Below are positions 28,120 to 36,556 of a stretch of DNA of 64,000 nucleotides, in pieces; position 1 is the first letter of the stretch; each line of letters begins with the position of its first letter. Source of the stretch: Brooklawnia cerclae (GTDB lineage: Bacteria > Actinomycetota > Actinomycetes > Propionibacteriales > Propionibacteriaceae). Location of the stretch: assembly GCF_011758645.1 (NCBI RefSeq), contig NZ_JAAMOZ010000004.1, forward strand, positions 62,001-126,000, read 5' to 3'. Made by a program: the position numbers and the translations under genes. The notes under the pieces were generated by a model. That model saw only the letters and a list, made by a program, of their open reading frames with translations. It searched no databases and had not been told where the DNA came from.

Positions 28120-30028
28120 GGAGCACCTGCTCGGGCAGTTGATGCCGGTCCACCCGGCCGTCGCCATGCCGGACGACGACGGTCGCACCATCGACCTGGA
28201 CGTCGACCACGGTCGCCGCTCCGGCTTCGAACACCGAGACCCATGTCACGGTGGTCGCCCCGTCGGCAGTCCAGTCGACATGGGTACGGACGCGTTGGGG
28301 GTCGTCGGCCGGCCCCGGCCCGGGGTGGGCGATCGCCAGCACACCGTTGCCGGGCGCGGCGGAGTCGCGGAACCCCCTGTGCAGACCCCACAGGGTTTCC
28401 TCACCGTTCCACTGTGTTCGCACGAGATCACCGCTCTGCCGCACGGTCAGGTCGACGTCAGGTCTCAGACCGAGCGTCAGCCGGCGTGGACGATCCGCAG
28501 CGGCACGGACCACGTCGAGCAGGTAACCGGAGGCCACGGCCACGTGCCGGATCGCCCGCGCGCCTTCGTACCAGGTGTTCTCGTCGCCGGTCACCGAGAC
28601 GGTGACCGAGTCGGCGGTGCGGGTGATGAGCGTCCCGGTCGCCTCCGCAGGATCGCGGTCGTCCACCCGCACCGTCGGATGCGCCGCCGCCGAGGCGTAG
28701 TACGCACGCCAGGCCCGGTGGCCGTACGGAACCTGACCGGGGTCCGGCTGCCACGGCGTCACCGCACCGTAGAGGGCGAGCGAGAGCTTGTCGTGATGCC
28801 CGTGGGATCCTCCGTGAGGGCCGTAGTCCAGCACGGCATGGATGCCATCGGCGCGGAGCACGCAGATGCCGGACTCCTCGTCCACCGCCACCCTCGCCCG
28901 CGGACGAGCGGGCACCTCGAGCGCGGGAGCGCCGAACCACCCTCCTGGGATCGTGCGGATCTCGTCCGCCAGATCGTCCGCCTGAGTTCCGGCATCCCTG
29001 CCCGCCCGGTCGGCGACTGCTCCGAGACGCCGATTCCGTGCGAACGCGTCGCTCAGCGCGCACAATTCCATCCACTCGAGCGCGAGTCCCGCTCGCCGGT
29101 AGGGGCCGTCGTGCACCGCGGGCAGAATCCCGCCGTCCGTGGCCAGATCCTCCAGCACACCGATCATCGCCAGCAACCGGTCCCGGGCATTCTCCGGCAA
29201 CAGGGTCGGCTCGCAGCCGCGCAGCGACAGCAGGTACGCGCGCAGGACGAACCCGTGGTAGTAGGTGGTCGCCTCCCACTCCCAACCACCTCGCGTGGTC
29301 GATGCGAGCATGTGCGCGATCTGTCCGTACTCGCCGCCCACCCAGTCGTCGTCCACACCCGTCGATGGCGTCTCTCCCCTGATCAGGGATGCCGCGACGC
29401 CGCAGACCCGTCCCGATGCGTTCAGCCACGCGGTGTAGTTGGACGTGAAGTGACCGTCATCGACGAGGTGCTGCCGCCCCGCACGCGCTGCCTCGACCGC
29501 CTGGTCGAGCACCGGCAGAAGTGGGTGGAGCTCGGGCGCGCCGCCAGGCCGTGTGCCGGCGAGCGACCACGCGGCGTGCCCGATCGACACCGACCAGATC
29601 GCGTCGGTCAGAGCCTGCTGGAAGAGCCGCCCGCGCAGCATCCAGCCTTGCGCCTGCTCGTTCTCGCCCCCCATCGCCACCCTCGCGTAGACGTCGGCGA
29701 GCCCTGTGAGAAGCGCGACGGCTTCATCGCGGGCAACCGGATCGTCCGTGCGCGCCGCGCGATACGCCTGCACATCGGCCCGCCGCGCCCAGGCCTGATG
29801 ACTGAGGACGAGCCAGGCTCCCCTCACGTCCTCGGTGTCGACGCCGCATCCGTACTCACAGGGCAGCCCGCCCGCAGGAGGCCGTGCACCGGGGATACCT
29901 TGCGGCAGCAACTCGGTGCCGTGGACCGGGCACACGTAGTTGTGCCACCAGCCGCCGCGTGTGTACGGCAGGTCCACCTTCTTCTGCGGCTCCCCGGTGC
30001 TGGTCGCCGATTCGACCGGTCCGATCAC
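28112..30028 (-). CDS. Heparinase II/III-like protein, oligo-uronate lyase type
   Basis: 638 residues. The N terminus has a Cys-containing stretch (YVCPVHGTELL, CEYGCGV) as in some PL12/PL15-like lyases, then an alpha/alpha barrel (YNYTAW-like FTSNYTAWLN) and the beta-sandwich signature GSHGHHDKLSLALY, close to that of exo-acting oligoalginate lyases. No signal peptide. GTG 30028 overlaps the SDR stop (GTGA). A much longer frame upstream is antisense noise. Together with its neighbour it gives two different lyases in one operon. Confidence 0.85.
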   Translation of the reverse strand: MIGPVESATSTGEPQKKVDLPYTRGGWWHNYVCPVHGTELLPQGIPGARPPAGGLPCEYGCGVDTEDVRGAWLVLSHQAWARRADVQAYRAARTDDPVARDEAVALLTGLADVYARVAMGGENEQAQGWMLRGRLFQQALTDAIWSVSIGHAAWSLAGTRPGGAPELHPLLPVLDQAVEAARAGRQHLVDDGHFTSNYTAWLNASGRVCGVAASLIRGETPSTGVDDDWVGGEYGQIAHMLASTTRGGWEWEATTYYHGFVLRAYLLSLRGCEPTLLPENARDRLLAMIGVLEDLATDGGILPAVHDGPYRRAGLALEWMELCALSDAFARNRRLGAVADRAGRDAGTQADDLADEIRTIPGGWFGAPALEVPARPRARVAVDEESGICVLRADGIHAVLDYGPHGGSHGHHDKLSLALYGAVTPWQPDPGQVPYGHRAWRAYYASAAAHPTVRVDDRDPAEATGTLITRTADSVTVSVTGDENTWYEGARAIRHVAVASGYLLDVVRAAADRPRRLTLGLRPDVDLTVRQSGDLVRTQWNGEETLWGLHRGFRDSAAPGNGVLAIAHPGPGPADDPQRVRTHVDWTADGATTVTWVSVFEAGAATVVDVQVDGATVVVRHGDGRVDRHQLPEQVLHD

Positions 30029-30789
30029 CGCGGCCAGGTCCCACCGTCGACGTCGAGCGTGGTGCCGGTGATGAAAGAGGCCTCGTCCGAGGCGAGATAC
30101 AGGACGGCAGCCGCGACGTCCTCGACCGTCCCGCCACGCCCGATGGGCGCTCCCGCGACCATCTTCTGCTGAGCCTCGGGAGTGCTGAAGACGCCGTGGA
30201 ACGACGTCCCGCCGATGTATCCCGGGGCGACCGCGTTGACGGTGATCCCCGACGGGCCGAGTTCCTTGGCGAGTCCCTTCGTGAACCCCCGGACACCGGC
30301 CTTCGCGGCGGAGTAGATCACCGAGCCGGGACCCCCTCCATTGTGCGCGGCAAGCGAGGACATGGTGACGATCCGGCCCCTGCTGGATTCGCGCAGGTAC
30401 GGGATGGCGGCCCGGCACGTGCGGAACGTGGATCCCAGGTTGAGGTCGACGACCTTCTCGTAGTGCTCGTCGGACATCTCGGCCACGCTCACCCGCCCGA
30501 CCAGATGTCCTGCGTTGCACACGAGCACGTCGAGCCCGCCGAGGAACCCGACCGCGTCCCCGACCAGGTGATCGACGGCGTCCGCATCGGTCACATCGGC
30601 CTGGATCGCGATGGCGCGGCGACCGAGCGCCTCGATGTCGGCGACCGTCGCGGCCGCCTCCTCCGGTGAGTGCCCGTGGTGCACCACGACGTCCGCCCCG
30701 GCCGCGGCGAGCCCGAGCGCTATCCCGCGTCCGATGCCATGCCCGGCGCCCGTGACTAGTACGCGAACGCCAGTCATATCCATTGCCAT
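30025..30789 (-). CDS. SDR-family NAD(P)-dependent dehydrogenase
   Basis: 254-residue classical short-chain dehydrogenase. Cofactor motif TGAGHGIGRG, NAG in VCNAGHLV, catalytic Ser in MSSLAAH and YxxxK in YSAAKAG. The context suggests an uronate or 2-keto-3-deoxy-acid reductase; 4-deoxy-L-erythro-5-hexoseulose uronate reductases in alginate pathways are SDRs, so that is one candidate. ATG 30789 has GGAGAGGAATCGGC upstream. Unlike the transporter genes just upstream, its base composition matches the rest of the window. Confidence 0.88.
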   Translation of the reverse strand: MAMDMTGVRVLVTGAGHGIGRGIALGLAAAGADVVVHHGHSPEEAAATVADIEALGRRAIAIQADVTDADAVDHLVGDAVGFLGGLDVLVCNAGHLVGRVSVAEMSDEHYEKVVDLNLGSTFRTCRAAIPYLRESSRGRIVTMSSLAAHNGGGPGSVIYSAAKAGVRGFTKGLAKELGPSGITVNAVAPGYIGGTSFHGVFSTPEAQQKMVAGAPIGRGGTVEDVAAAVLYLASDEASFITGTTLDVDGGTWPR

Positions 30790-30845
30790 GCCGATTCCTC
30801 TCCTTCCGGACGCCGGCACACCGCCGGTCGTCCCAGATGTTGTGG

Positions 30846-31784
30846 TTACTTGATGCCCGCGTTGGCGAACCCGCGGACGAAGTACTTCTGGCCGAGGATG
30901 AACAGCAACACCATCGGCGCCGTCGCCAGAGTCGTTCCCGCCATCAGATAGGCCCACTGGGTTCCGTTCTCAGTTCTGAAAACTGACAGACCAACCTGAA
31001 TGACCCGCATCGAATCGCTGTGAGTCACGATTAGTGGCCACAAGAAGTTGTTCCACGAATCCACAAAGGTTAGAAGGCCGGCCGTGATGAAAGCGGGCTT
31101 GATCAGCGGCGTCATGATTCGAGCCCATATACCCAGTTCACTCACCCCGTCTAGTCGCGCCGCTTCCTCCAGTTCAACCGGAAGGTCCATATAGAATTGT
31201 CGGAACAGAAAGACAGCAAATGGAGTCACAGCACCCGGAACAATAAGAGCCCACCATGTGTCGAGCCAGCCGGTACCGCCTTGACCAAAGAGGTCATTCC
31301 CACCGAACAACGGCATAAACCGTACAATCAGGAACTCGGGGATAATTTTGGTATAGGTCGGAATCATCAGTGCACCCAGCACCGCCATGAATGCGAGATT
31401 CGAGCCTCGAAACTTGAGTCTTGCCAACGCATATCCTGCCATTGATGCGATGACTAGATTGATAGCAGTATGACTGACTGCGATGATCAAGCTGTTGCGC
31501 GCGTACGTTACGAACGGTGCGGCTTGCATCGCCTCGGCATAGTTGCTCCACTTCCATTCCGTTGGAAGCAGAGTCGGGGGTGACGCTGCCAAATCTTGCG
31601 ACGACTTCAAGGACGTCAGCACCATCCACACGAAGGGCATCACCATCACGACCGCAATGATGCCGAGCAAGGAGTACAACGCAATTCGACCGATTGCCGA
31701 CCAGACTAACGGCCGCGATTTCTCTAGTCGGCGCGCAGATGGCGTCCTTTTCACGACATCAACGGTCACCGCGGTCGCCTCCAT
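30846..31784 (-). CDS. Carbohydrate ABC transporter permease, MalG type
   Basis: 312 residues, six membrane segments. The EAA loop reads EEAARLDGVSELGIW, the contact for the ATPase. Its C terminus FVRGFANAGIK matches the CUT1 family end. Inner-membrane partner of the 31759 permease and the 32761 binding protein; no ATPase gene is nearby, so a shared MsmK-type ATPase is expected. Most of the gene is AT-richer than the window, but its last 35-40 codons (below about 30955) are again GC-rich. Confidence 0.9.
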   Translation of the reverse strand: MEATAVTVDVVKRTPSARRLEKSRPLVWSAIGRIALYSLLGIIAVVMVMPFVWMVLTSLKSSQDLAASPPTLLPTEWKWSNYAEAMQAAPFVTYARNSLIIAVSHTAINLVIASMAGYALARLKFRGSNLAFMAVLGALMIPTYTKIIPEFLIVRFMPLFGGNDLFGQGGTGWLDTWWALIVPGAVTPFAVFLFRQFYMDLPVELEEAARLDGVSELGIWARIMTPLIKPAFITAGLLTFVDSWNNFLWPLIVTHSDSMRVIQVGLSVFRTENGTQWAYLMAGTTLATAPMVLLFILGQKYFVRGFANAGIK

Positions 31785-32724
31785 TAATCCTACGATTAAT
31801 AATCGTTAAGATGACGAGAACTACGAACAAGATAATCGACTGAGCACAGGCGTACCCCATCCGGAACTCGCGAAACGCCGATTTGTAGATCTCGTAGGTG
31901 ATCATTGATGTCGTATTGGCTGGGCCGCCATCTGTCAGAATATAGATCAGATCAAAAGCTTGGAAAGCTGAAATCACAGACGTTACAACCACAAAGAACG
32001 TCGTCGGCTTCAGCAGTGGGAGCGTGATGCTGAAGAACTGACGCCATTTCGGCGCCCCATCGACCGCGGCAGCTTCATACACATCCTCCGGCAAAGCCTG
32101 GAGAGCGGCCAAATATATGAGCATCTTCAATCCAATTCCCTGCCAGATCCCCACGAGAATCACTGCTGGCATAGCGAGCGTCGTAGATGACAACCAGTCA
32201 TGAGTCGGGAATCCAAAAAAACTCAGGATTGCGTTGAATAAGCCACTTCGCGGATCATAAATCCACAACCAGACTAAAGCAACTGCGATCGTCGCTGTGA
32301 CCTGCGGGATGAACACTGCAGTACGGAACAGTGCTCGTGCTCGAATTTGCATATTCAGCATAAGTGCGATCAGCAACCCGAGCGCCATTGCAACTGGTAC
32401 CACAAAGAACACATAGACAAGCGTATTGATCATCGCACGACGAAAAACCGAGTCGTGTAGAAGGTCCATGTAGTTCTCGAGACCAATGAACTCCGGCGAG
32501 GACAGAACGTCGTATGACGTAAAGGAGAGCGCAAATGCAGCAAGCACTGGCACGCCGATCCAGATGGTCAGGTGGAGCATCGCCGGCGCGGCCATAAGGG
32601 CGCCCGCATGCCTACGAGCCGCGCTGGCTTGTCGACGCTGCCGACGTAGTCGTGTCGCTGGCCTAAACCTCACAGAATCGTCCGAATCTCGTCCAATAGT
32701 TTGTTCGCGGGTCAGGACTGTCAC
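31759..32724 (-). CDS. Carbohydrate ABC transporter permease, MalF type
   Basis: 321 residues, six membrane segments after a basic cytoplasmic N terminus (RRQRRQASAARRH). EAA loop: YEAAAVDGAPKWRQF. DLIYILTDGGP near the C terminus is typical of CUT1 permeases. Overlaps the second permease gene by 26 bases. The whole gene lies in the AT-rich segment: bases 32341-32400 contain 29 G+C of 60, against about 41 of 60 at 34921-34980. Confidence 0.9.
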   Translation of the reverse strand: MTVLTREQTIGRDSDDSVRFRPATRLRRQRRQASAARRHAGALMAAPAMLHLTIWIGVPVLAAFALSFTSYDVLSSPEFIGLENYMDLLHDSVFRRAMINTLVYVFFVVPVAMALGLLIALMLNMQIRARALFRTAVFIPQVTATIAVALVWLWIYDPRSGLFNAILSFFGFPTHDWLSSTTLAMPAVILVGIWQGIGLKMLIYLAALQALPEDVYEAAAVDGAPKWRQFFSITLPLLKPTTFFVVVTSVISAFQAFDLIYILTDGGPANTTSMITYEIYKSAFREFRMGYACAQSIILFVVLVILTIINRRINGGDRGDR

Positions 32725-32760
32725 GGTCCACCTCTCTTTCTCTGGTTGGCACTGTGATCA

Positions 32761-34065
32761 TCACAACCGCGCTATTGCAGCTTCAGCAATCCCAGTGAGC
32801 TCATCGATTGCCGCCCTTGCCGATTGCTGCCCCACGACCGCACTCTGAAGCGTGGGCTTGATCTTCTCGCGAATTTCCATCCAGGCTGGAGTGCCACCTT
32901 CGGGACGAGACTTATCGAGGTTCTCAAGTGCAAACTTCACAAACGGATTCCCGGCAACAAAGTCGGAAGTCAACAATTCGTCCATGCCAGGAACTGATCC
33001 TCGTTGAGCGCAGGCCGCTAGCACGGCATCCTGACCTCCCAGGAACTCGACGAGTGCGGCCGCCGCTTCGGGATGCTTGGACGTTGCTGACTGCGAAACG
33101 ATAGTTCCGCCCTGAAAGATCGCCGGAGTCGGGTTCGCAACTGCGAACCATCCAACTTTGTCGTCTCGAATGAGTTCCGGAGCTTGGTCAAGAAGTGTCA
33201 GCATGAGCGAGTTATCAGTCATCATCATGGCCGAATTTCCTGACTGAAGCGACGAGGGCATGCCCTTTTCGGGAGTTTCGTTCGCAAAAATGGCCGAACC
33301 GTCTCCGACGAGGTCGATGTACAATTGCAATGCTTCGACACCTTCATCGCCGCCGAAGAGAACTTCTCGACCATCCTCCGAGAACATTTCGCCGCCATTG
33401 GCGAACAAAAAGGTCTCCCATCCCTGTCGCAGATCGATTGAGAATGGATCGAAGCCAGCTCGGATAACTGATCCGCCTGAGTCACGCACCGTAAGTTCTT
33501 TGGCAAATTTTCGTAGATCGGTCCAGTTCGTCGGAGGCGCATCGATCCCGGCTTCAGCAAAGAAGTCCTTGCGATACGCGCCGACACGAACATCAAGCAC
33601 CATCGGGAGGCCATAGAGATTTCCATCGAACCGCGCGGGTTCGAGCACTCGACTCTGGTAAGCGTATCGTGTCGCGAGTGAATCTGCGATCGGCGCGATC
33701 GCATGCTTGTTGGCGAACGGAGGGATCCAACCGACACCGAGCGTCAAGACGTCGGGCATCAGCCCGCCGGCAAGAGCCGTGGTGATCTTCTCGTTGAGCT
33801 TGCTGTAATTGGTGTAGTCAATTGTGACATTGATGTTCGGATACTGCTGATTGAAGGTCTTCAGCAAGTTTCCCTCAAGTGTTTCTTTACCCGTGGCTCC
33901 CTCAAACAGTGCGCACAGGAACGTGATATCCCCTGACACGTCTGCGGGATCACCCCCGGCGCTGCCCGTGCTCGACGAGCTGGAGTTCGAACCGCCGCAG
34001 CCGGCGAGCAAAGCCGTCGTCCCGACGCCCATGGCAGCCAACAGGCTCCTTCGGGTGAGTTCCAT
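32761..34065 (-). CDS. Sugar-binding lipoprotein of an ABC transporter (probable Tat signal)
   Basis: 434 residues. The signal reads MELTRRSLLAAMGVG with twin Arg, then lipobox LLAGC at about 18-22 and a Ser/Gly linker, so it is a lipid-anchored extracellular binding protein, probably Tat-exported. The mature part is the SBP_bac_1 fold used for oligosaccharides. First gene of the operon; its promoter overlaps a 26-bp palindrome. The signal-peptide region is GC-rich (42 of 60 at 33961-34020), while the mature part is AT-rich (28 of 60 at 33841-33900). Confidence 0.92.
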   Translation of the reverse strand: MELTRRSLLAAMGVGTTALLAGCGGSNSSSSSTGSAGGDPADVSGDITFLCALFEGATGKETLEGNLLKTFNQQYPNINVTIDYTNYSKLNEKITTALAGGLMPDVLTLGVGWIPPFANKHAIAPIADSLATRYAYQSRVLEPARFDGNLYGLPMVLDVRVGAYRKDFFAEAGIDAPPTNWTDLRKFAKELTVRDSGGSVIRAGFDPFSIDLRQGWETFLFANGGEMFSEDGREVLFGGDEGVEALQLYIDLVGDGSAIFANETPEKGMPSSLQSGNSAMMMTDNSLMLTLLDQAPELIRDDKVGWFAVANPTPAIFQGGTIVSQSATSKHPEAAAALVEFLGGQDAVLAACAQRGSVPGMDELLTSDFVAGNPFVKFALENLDKSRPEGGTPAWMEIREKIKPTLQSAVVGQQSARAAIDELTGIAEAAIARL

Positions 34066-34124
34066 GGCGTGACCCTTTCGATCCGCATTGATACGACAGG
34101 TGTTGACACGGGGTCGTCCGCGAC

Positions 34125-34150
34125 CCTTTGGTGCAACGTTGCACCAAAGG
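34125..34150. promoter_or_regulatory. Perfect 26-bp palindrome, LacI-type operator
   Basis: CCTTTGGTGCAAC followed by its exact complement, with the central CG that LacI-family proteins recognise between half-sites. It lies between the divergent regulator gene and the transporter operon, immediately downstream of the predicted leftward -10 box. Binding would block transcription of the operon. The adjacent LacI protein is the obvious ligand. Confidence 0.85.
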
Positions 34151-34177
34151 TTAGGCAGATCTGTCAGTCAACGTCAA
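34148..34177 (-). promoter_or_regulatory. Predicted promoter of the first polymer-utilisation operon
   Basis: On the minus strand TTGACG (34177-34172) is spaced 18 bases from TAACCT (34153-34148). The -10 box abuts and partly overlaps the 26-bp palindrome, a normal geometry for repression. The transcript would begin inside the palindrome, about 70 bases before the binding-protein start. Confidence 0.55.
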
Positions 34178-34382
34178 GTCCCGACCGGGACTCACTGTCC
34201 CGAAGCCGAAAGGCCTTCACAGGAATATGGCTCTGACAGCTTTAAACACCTCCACCGGCGCGCCGCTGGCGCGCGATCGTACGAAGCGGTATCCTCGTTT
34301 TCAGGAGTTGAACGATCTACCGAGCATCGAGCAGCTCGTCCACCAACCACTGATGCTTGGAGCCCAGGGAGCGAAGGTCTGC

Positions 34383-35429
34383 ATGTCCCGAGTGACGATC
34401 CTCGACGTCGCGCGCACCGCGGGTGTGTCGACCAGCACGGTGTCCAACCTGCTCAACGGGCGAACCGACAAGATGCATCCCCACACCCGGCAACGCGTCG
34501 AGTCGGCCATCCGCGACCTCGGCTACCGGCCGAACCGCGCGGCGCGCCAGCTGCGCATAGGCCAGCCCGACGTCATCGGGCTCGTCGTCCCATCGGTCGG
34601 GAACCCCTACTGGGGCGCATTGGCTCGGTACCTCGAAGCCGCCGCCCTCGCCGAGGGGTACCACGTCCTTCTGTGCAACTCCGAGCGCGACCCCGACCGC
34701 GAGCGCCACTACATCGACGAACTCCTGGCCGAGGGGGTGCGCGGCATCGTCCTGTGCTCGTCACTCCATTCCCTGGAACACGTCACCGAACTGCTCGATC
34801 AGGGCCTGCGTCTGGTGGCCTTCGACCGCAGCGCCCAGGCCACCGACCCGCCCTCGCTCGTCAGCGTGAGCGTCAACAACGTGGTCGGGGGCGAGTTGAT
34901 GGGCAACCACCTCACCTCACTCGGGCACCGCCGCATCGCCTTCGTCTCGGGAGCGATCCGCAGCATCAACCGCACGGAACGACTGCGGGGATTCCTGCAT
35001 GCGGCCGAGCGCGCCGGGATCGCCAAGGACGAGATCACGGTGTGGGGTGGCAGTGCGGACGCTCCCCTCGGCGACGTCGAAGCCGCGGAGGTCGGCCGCG
35101 CGGCCACGGCGGAGCTGCTCGCGAACGCCGAGCCCCCGACGGCGATCTTCGCCGTGAACGACATGACGGCGATCGGGGTCTGCCGCGCGATACGCGACGC
35201 CGGGCTCGAGGTGGGACGCGACATATCGGTCGCCGGGTTCGACGACATCATGCTCGCCGAGCTCTACGCGCCACGCCTGACGACCGTACGGCAGCCGATG
35301 AAGGACATGGCGGCGGCCGCCTTCGAATCACTGCACGCAGCCGTCGAGACCGAGGACCCCACACCGGGTAGTTCGCTGCTCTTCCGTCCCGAACTGGTGG
35401 TCAGGGAGTCGACCGCAGCCCCGGCATGA
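34383..35429 (+). CDS. LacI-family transcriptional regulator
   Basis: 348 residues. The HTH at 1-50 (ILDVARTAGVSTSTVSNLL) is followed by the hinge helix (YRPNRAARQLR) and a periplasmic-binding-protein-like sensor domain (VIGLVVPSVGNPYWG to the C terminus). ATG 34383 places the HTH at the usual distance from the N terminus; an in-frame extension to 34227 is unlike the family. It is divergent from the transporter operon and next to the 26-bp palindrome, so it probably represses it until an oligosaccharide binds. Confidence 0.92.
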   Translation: MSRVTILDVARTAGVSTSTVSNLLNGRTDKMHPHTRQRVESAIRDLGYRPNRAARQLRIGQPDVIGLVVPSVGNPYWGALARYLEAAALAEGYHVLLCNSERDPDRERHYIDELLAEGVRGIVLCSSLHSLEHVTELLDQGLRLVAFDRSAQATDPPSLVSVSVNNVVGGELMGNHLTSLGHRRIAFVSGAIRSINRTERLRGFLHAAERAGIAKDEITVWGGSADAPLGDVEAAEVGRAATAELLANAEPPTAIFAVNDMTAIGVCRAIRDAGLEVGRDISVAGFDDIMLAELYAPRLTTVRQPMKDMAAAAFESLHAAVETEDPTPGSSLLFRPELVVRESTAAPA

Positions 35430-35498
35430 GGACGCGCGCTGGCACATCGGCGGAGGGTCGTACCACATCTGACCGCAGCCCCGGCATGAGGACGCGCG
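35411..35498. repeat. 28-bp direct repeat, two copies 60 bp apart
   Basis: GACCGCAGCCCCGGCATGAG plus GACGCGCG occurs exactly at 35411-35438 and 35471-35498. The first copy includes the stop codon of the LacI gene, so the gene's last codons have been duplicated downstream. It could be a scar of duplication or insertion. Confidence 0.8.
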
Positions 35499-35512
35499 AC
35501 CCGTTTGCGCGT

Positions 35513-35538
35513 GGCTGGAGTGCGGGATCGAACCCGCG
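35513..35538 (-). other. tRNA 3'-end-like remnant
   Basis: On the minus strand GCGGG-TTCGAT-CCCGC resembles a T-arm, followed by a short acceptor-like CACTCCAGCCA. The T-loop has six bases instead of seven, and no anticodon arm can be found on the adjoining side, so this is not a working tRNA. It could be a leftover attachment sequence or coincidence. Confidence 0.3.
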
Positions 35539-35541
35539 AAA

Positions 35542-35593
35542 ATTATTGGGGTTGATCGTGGGTCGACTATGACCCACGATCAACCCCAATAAT
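35542..35593. repeat. Long inverted repeat, family B copy 2
   Basis: A perfect 23-bp stem: ATTATTGGGGTTGATCGTGG plus GTC, loop GACTAT, then the exact complement. It shares its whole core with the element at 24238 and again lies between convergent genes (LacI and endonuclease IV). The A/T ends give a short T-run on either strand, so bidirectional termination is plausible. Confidence 0.85.
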
Positions 35594-35604
35594 CACTGGA
35601 CCTC

Positions 35605-36399
35605 TTACAAGCGCTCCAACAGCCAGTCCCGGTCACGGACGTGCTCGGCCACATCGCCGGGCGTCTCCAGGATCACCGGGGCGGCGGCGTCCCTGATGGT
35701 CGCAACGAGCAGGTCGGGATCGATCTGTCCCTGCCCCAGGTTGGTGTGACGGTCGGCGCCGGACCCCGCGGCATCACGGGAGTCGTTGCCGTGCACCAGG
35801 TCGATGCGTCCGGTGATCGCCCGGATGCGATCAGGTAACCCGTCCAGGTCCTCGCCCGAGGCATGGGCGTGGCAGGTGTCGAGGCAGAACCCGACCTCGG
35901 TGAAATCCCTGGCGGCGCCGACGGCATCCCAGAGCTTGGCGATCGACTCGACGTAGCGGGCCATGGCGTGGGCGCCGCCGGCGGTGTTCTCGATGAGGAT
36001 CGGGCAGTCCATGTGCAGGCCGTCGACCGCCTTGAACCAGTTCTGGTACCCGGCAGCCGGGTCGTCGTTGGCAGTGACATGCCCGCCGTGGACGATGACC
36101 CCGCGCGCCCCGATCTCGGCTGCGGCGCTCACCTGCTGTTGCAGCAGCTTGCGGCTGGGAATGCGGATGCGGTTGTTCGTGGACGCGACATTGATCACGT
36201 AGGGCGCGTGCACATACAGGCCGACACCCGCGGCCTGCGCGTCCACCCTGAGCGCCGCGGCGCCACCGGGGTAGTCGACCACGGGGGCCTTCCACCCCTG
36301 CGGATCGCCGATGAAAATCTGGACGATGGACATGCCGCGAGCCTCGGCGGCAGCGATCGGGTTGCCCGGGCCCACATGTGCGCCGATCTCGATGCTCAT
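35605..36399 (-). CDS. nfo: Endonuclease IV (AP endonuclease family 2)
   Basis: TIM-barrel enzyme that cuts DNA 5' of abasic sites in base-excision repair. 264 residues. The zinc ligands of the family are recognisable in order: [51 protein letters not shown] and VILETPG. ATG 36399 gives the standard N terminus [10 protein letters not shown]. It stands alone, convergent with the LacI gene. Confidence 0.92.
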   Translation of the reverse strand: MSIEIGAHVGPGNPIAAAEARGMSIVQIFIGDPQGWKAPVVDYPGGAAALRVDAQAAGVGLYVHAPYVINVASTNNRIRIPSRKLLQQQVSAAAEIGARGVIVHGGHVTANDDPAAGYQNWFKAVDGLHMDCPILIENTAGGAHAMARYVESIAKLWDAVGAARDFTEVGFCLDTCHAHASGEDLDGLPDRIRAITGRIDLVHGNDSRDAAGSGADRHTNLGQGQIDPDLLVATIRDAAAPVILETPGDVAEHVRDRDWLLERL

Positions 36400-36556
36400 G
36401 GGTCGAGCCTATGACGAGCCGTCCTCCGCACGGAACCGGCCGCCCACGTGCGCGTCCTGCTGCTGCCACCCGACCGGTATAGGGTCGGGGACTCGAAACC
36501 TTGACAAGAATCTCAGTTGTGCTGCGCGTCGGAACCGAGGAGCGCTAGCTTCTTGA

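Noticed and set aside
35513-35538. Functional tRNA gene
   Set aside because: The T-loop has six bases and no anticodon or D arm could be found.
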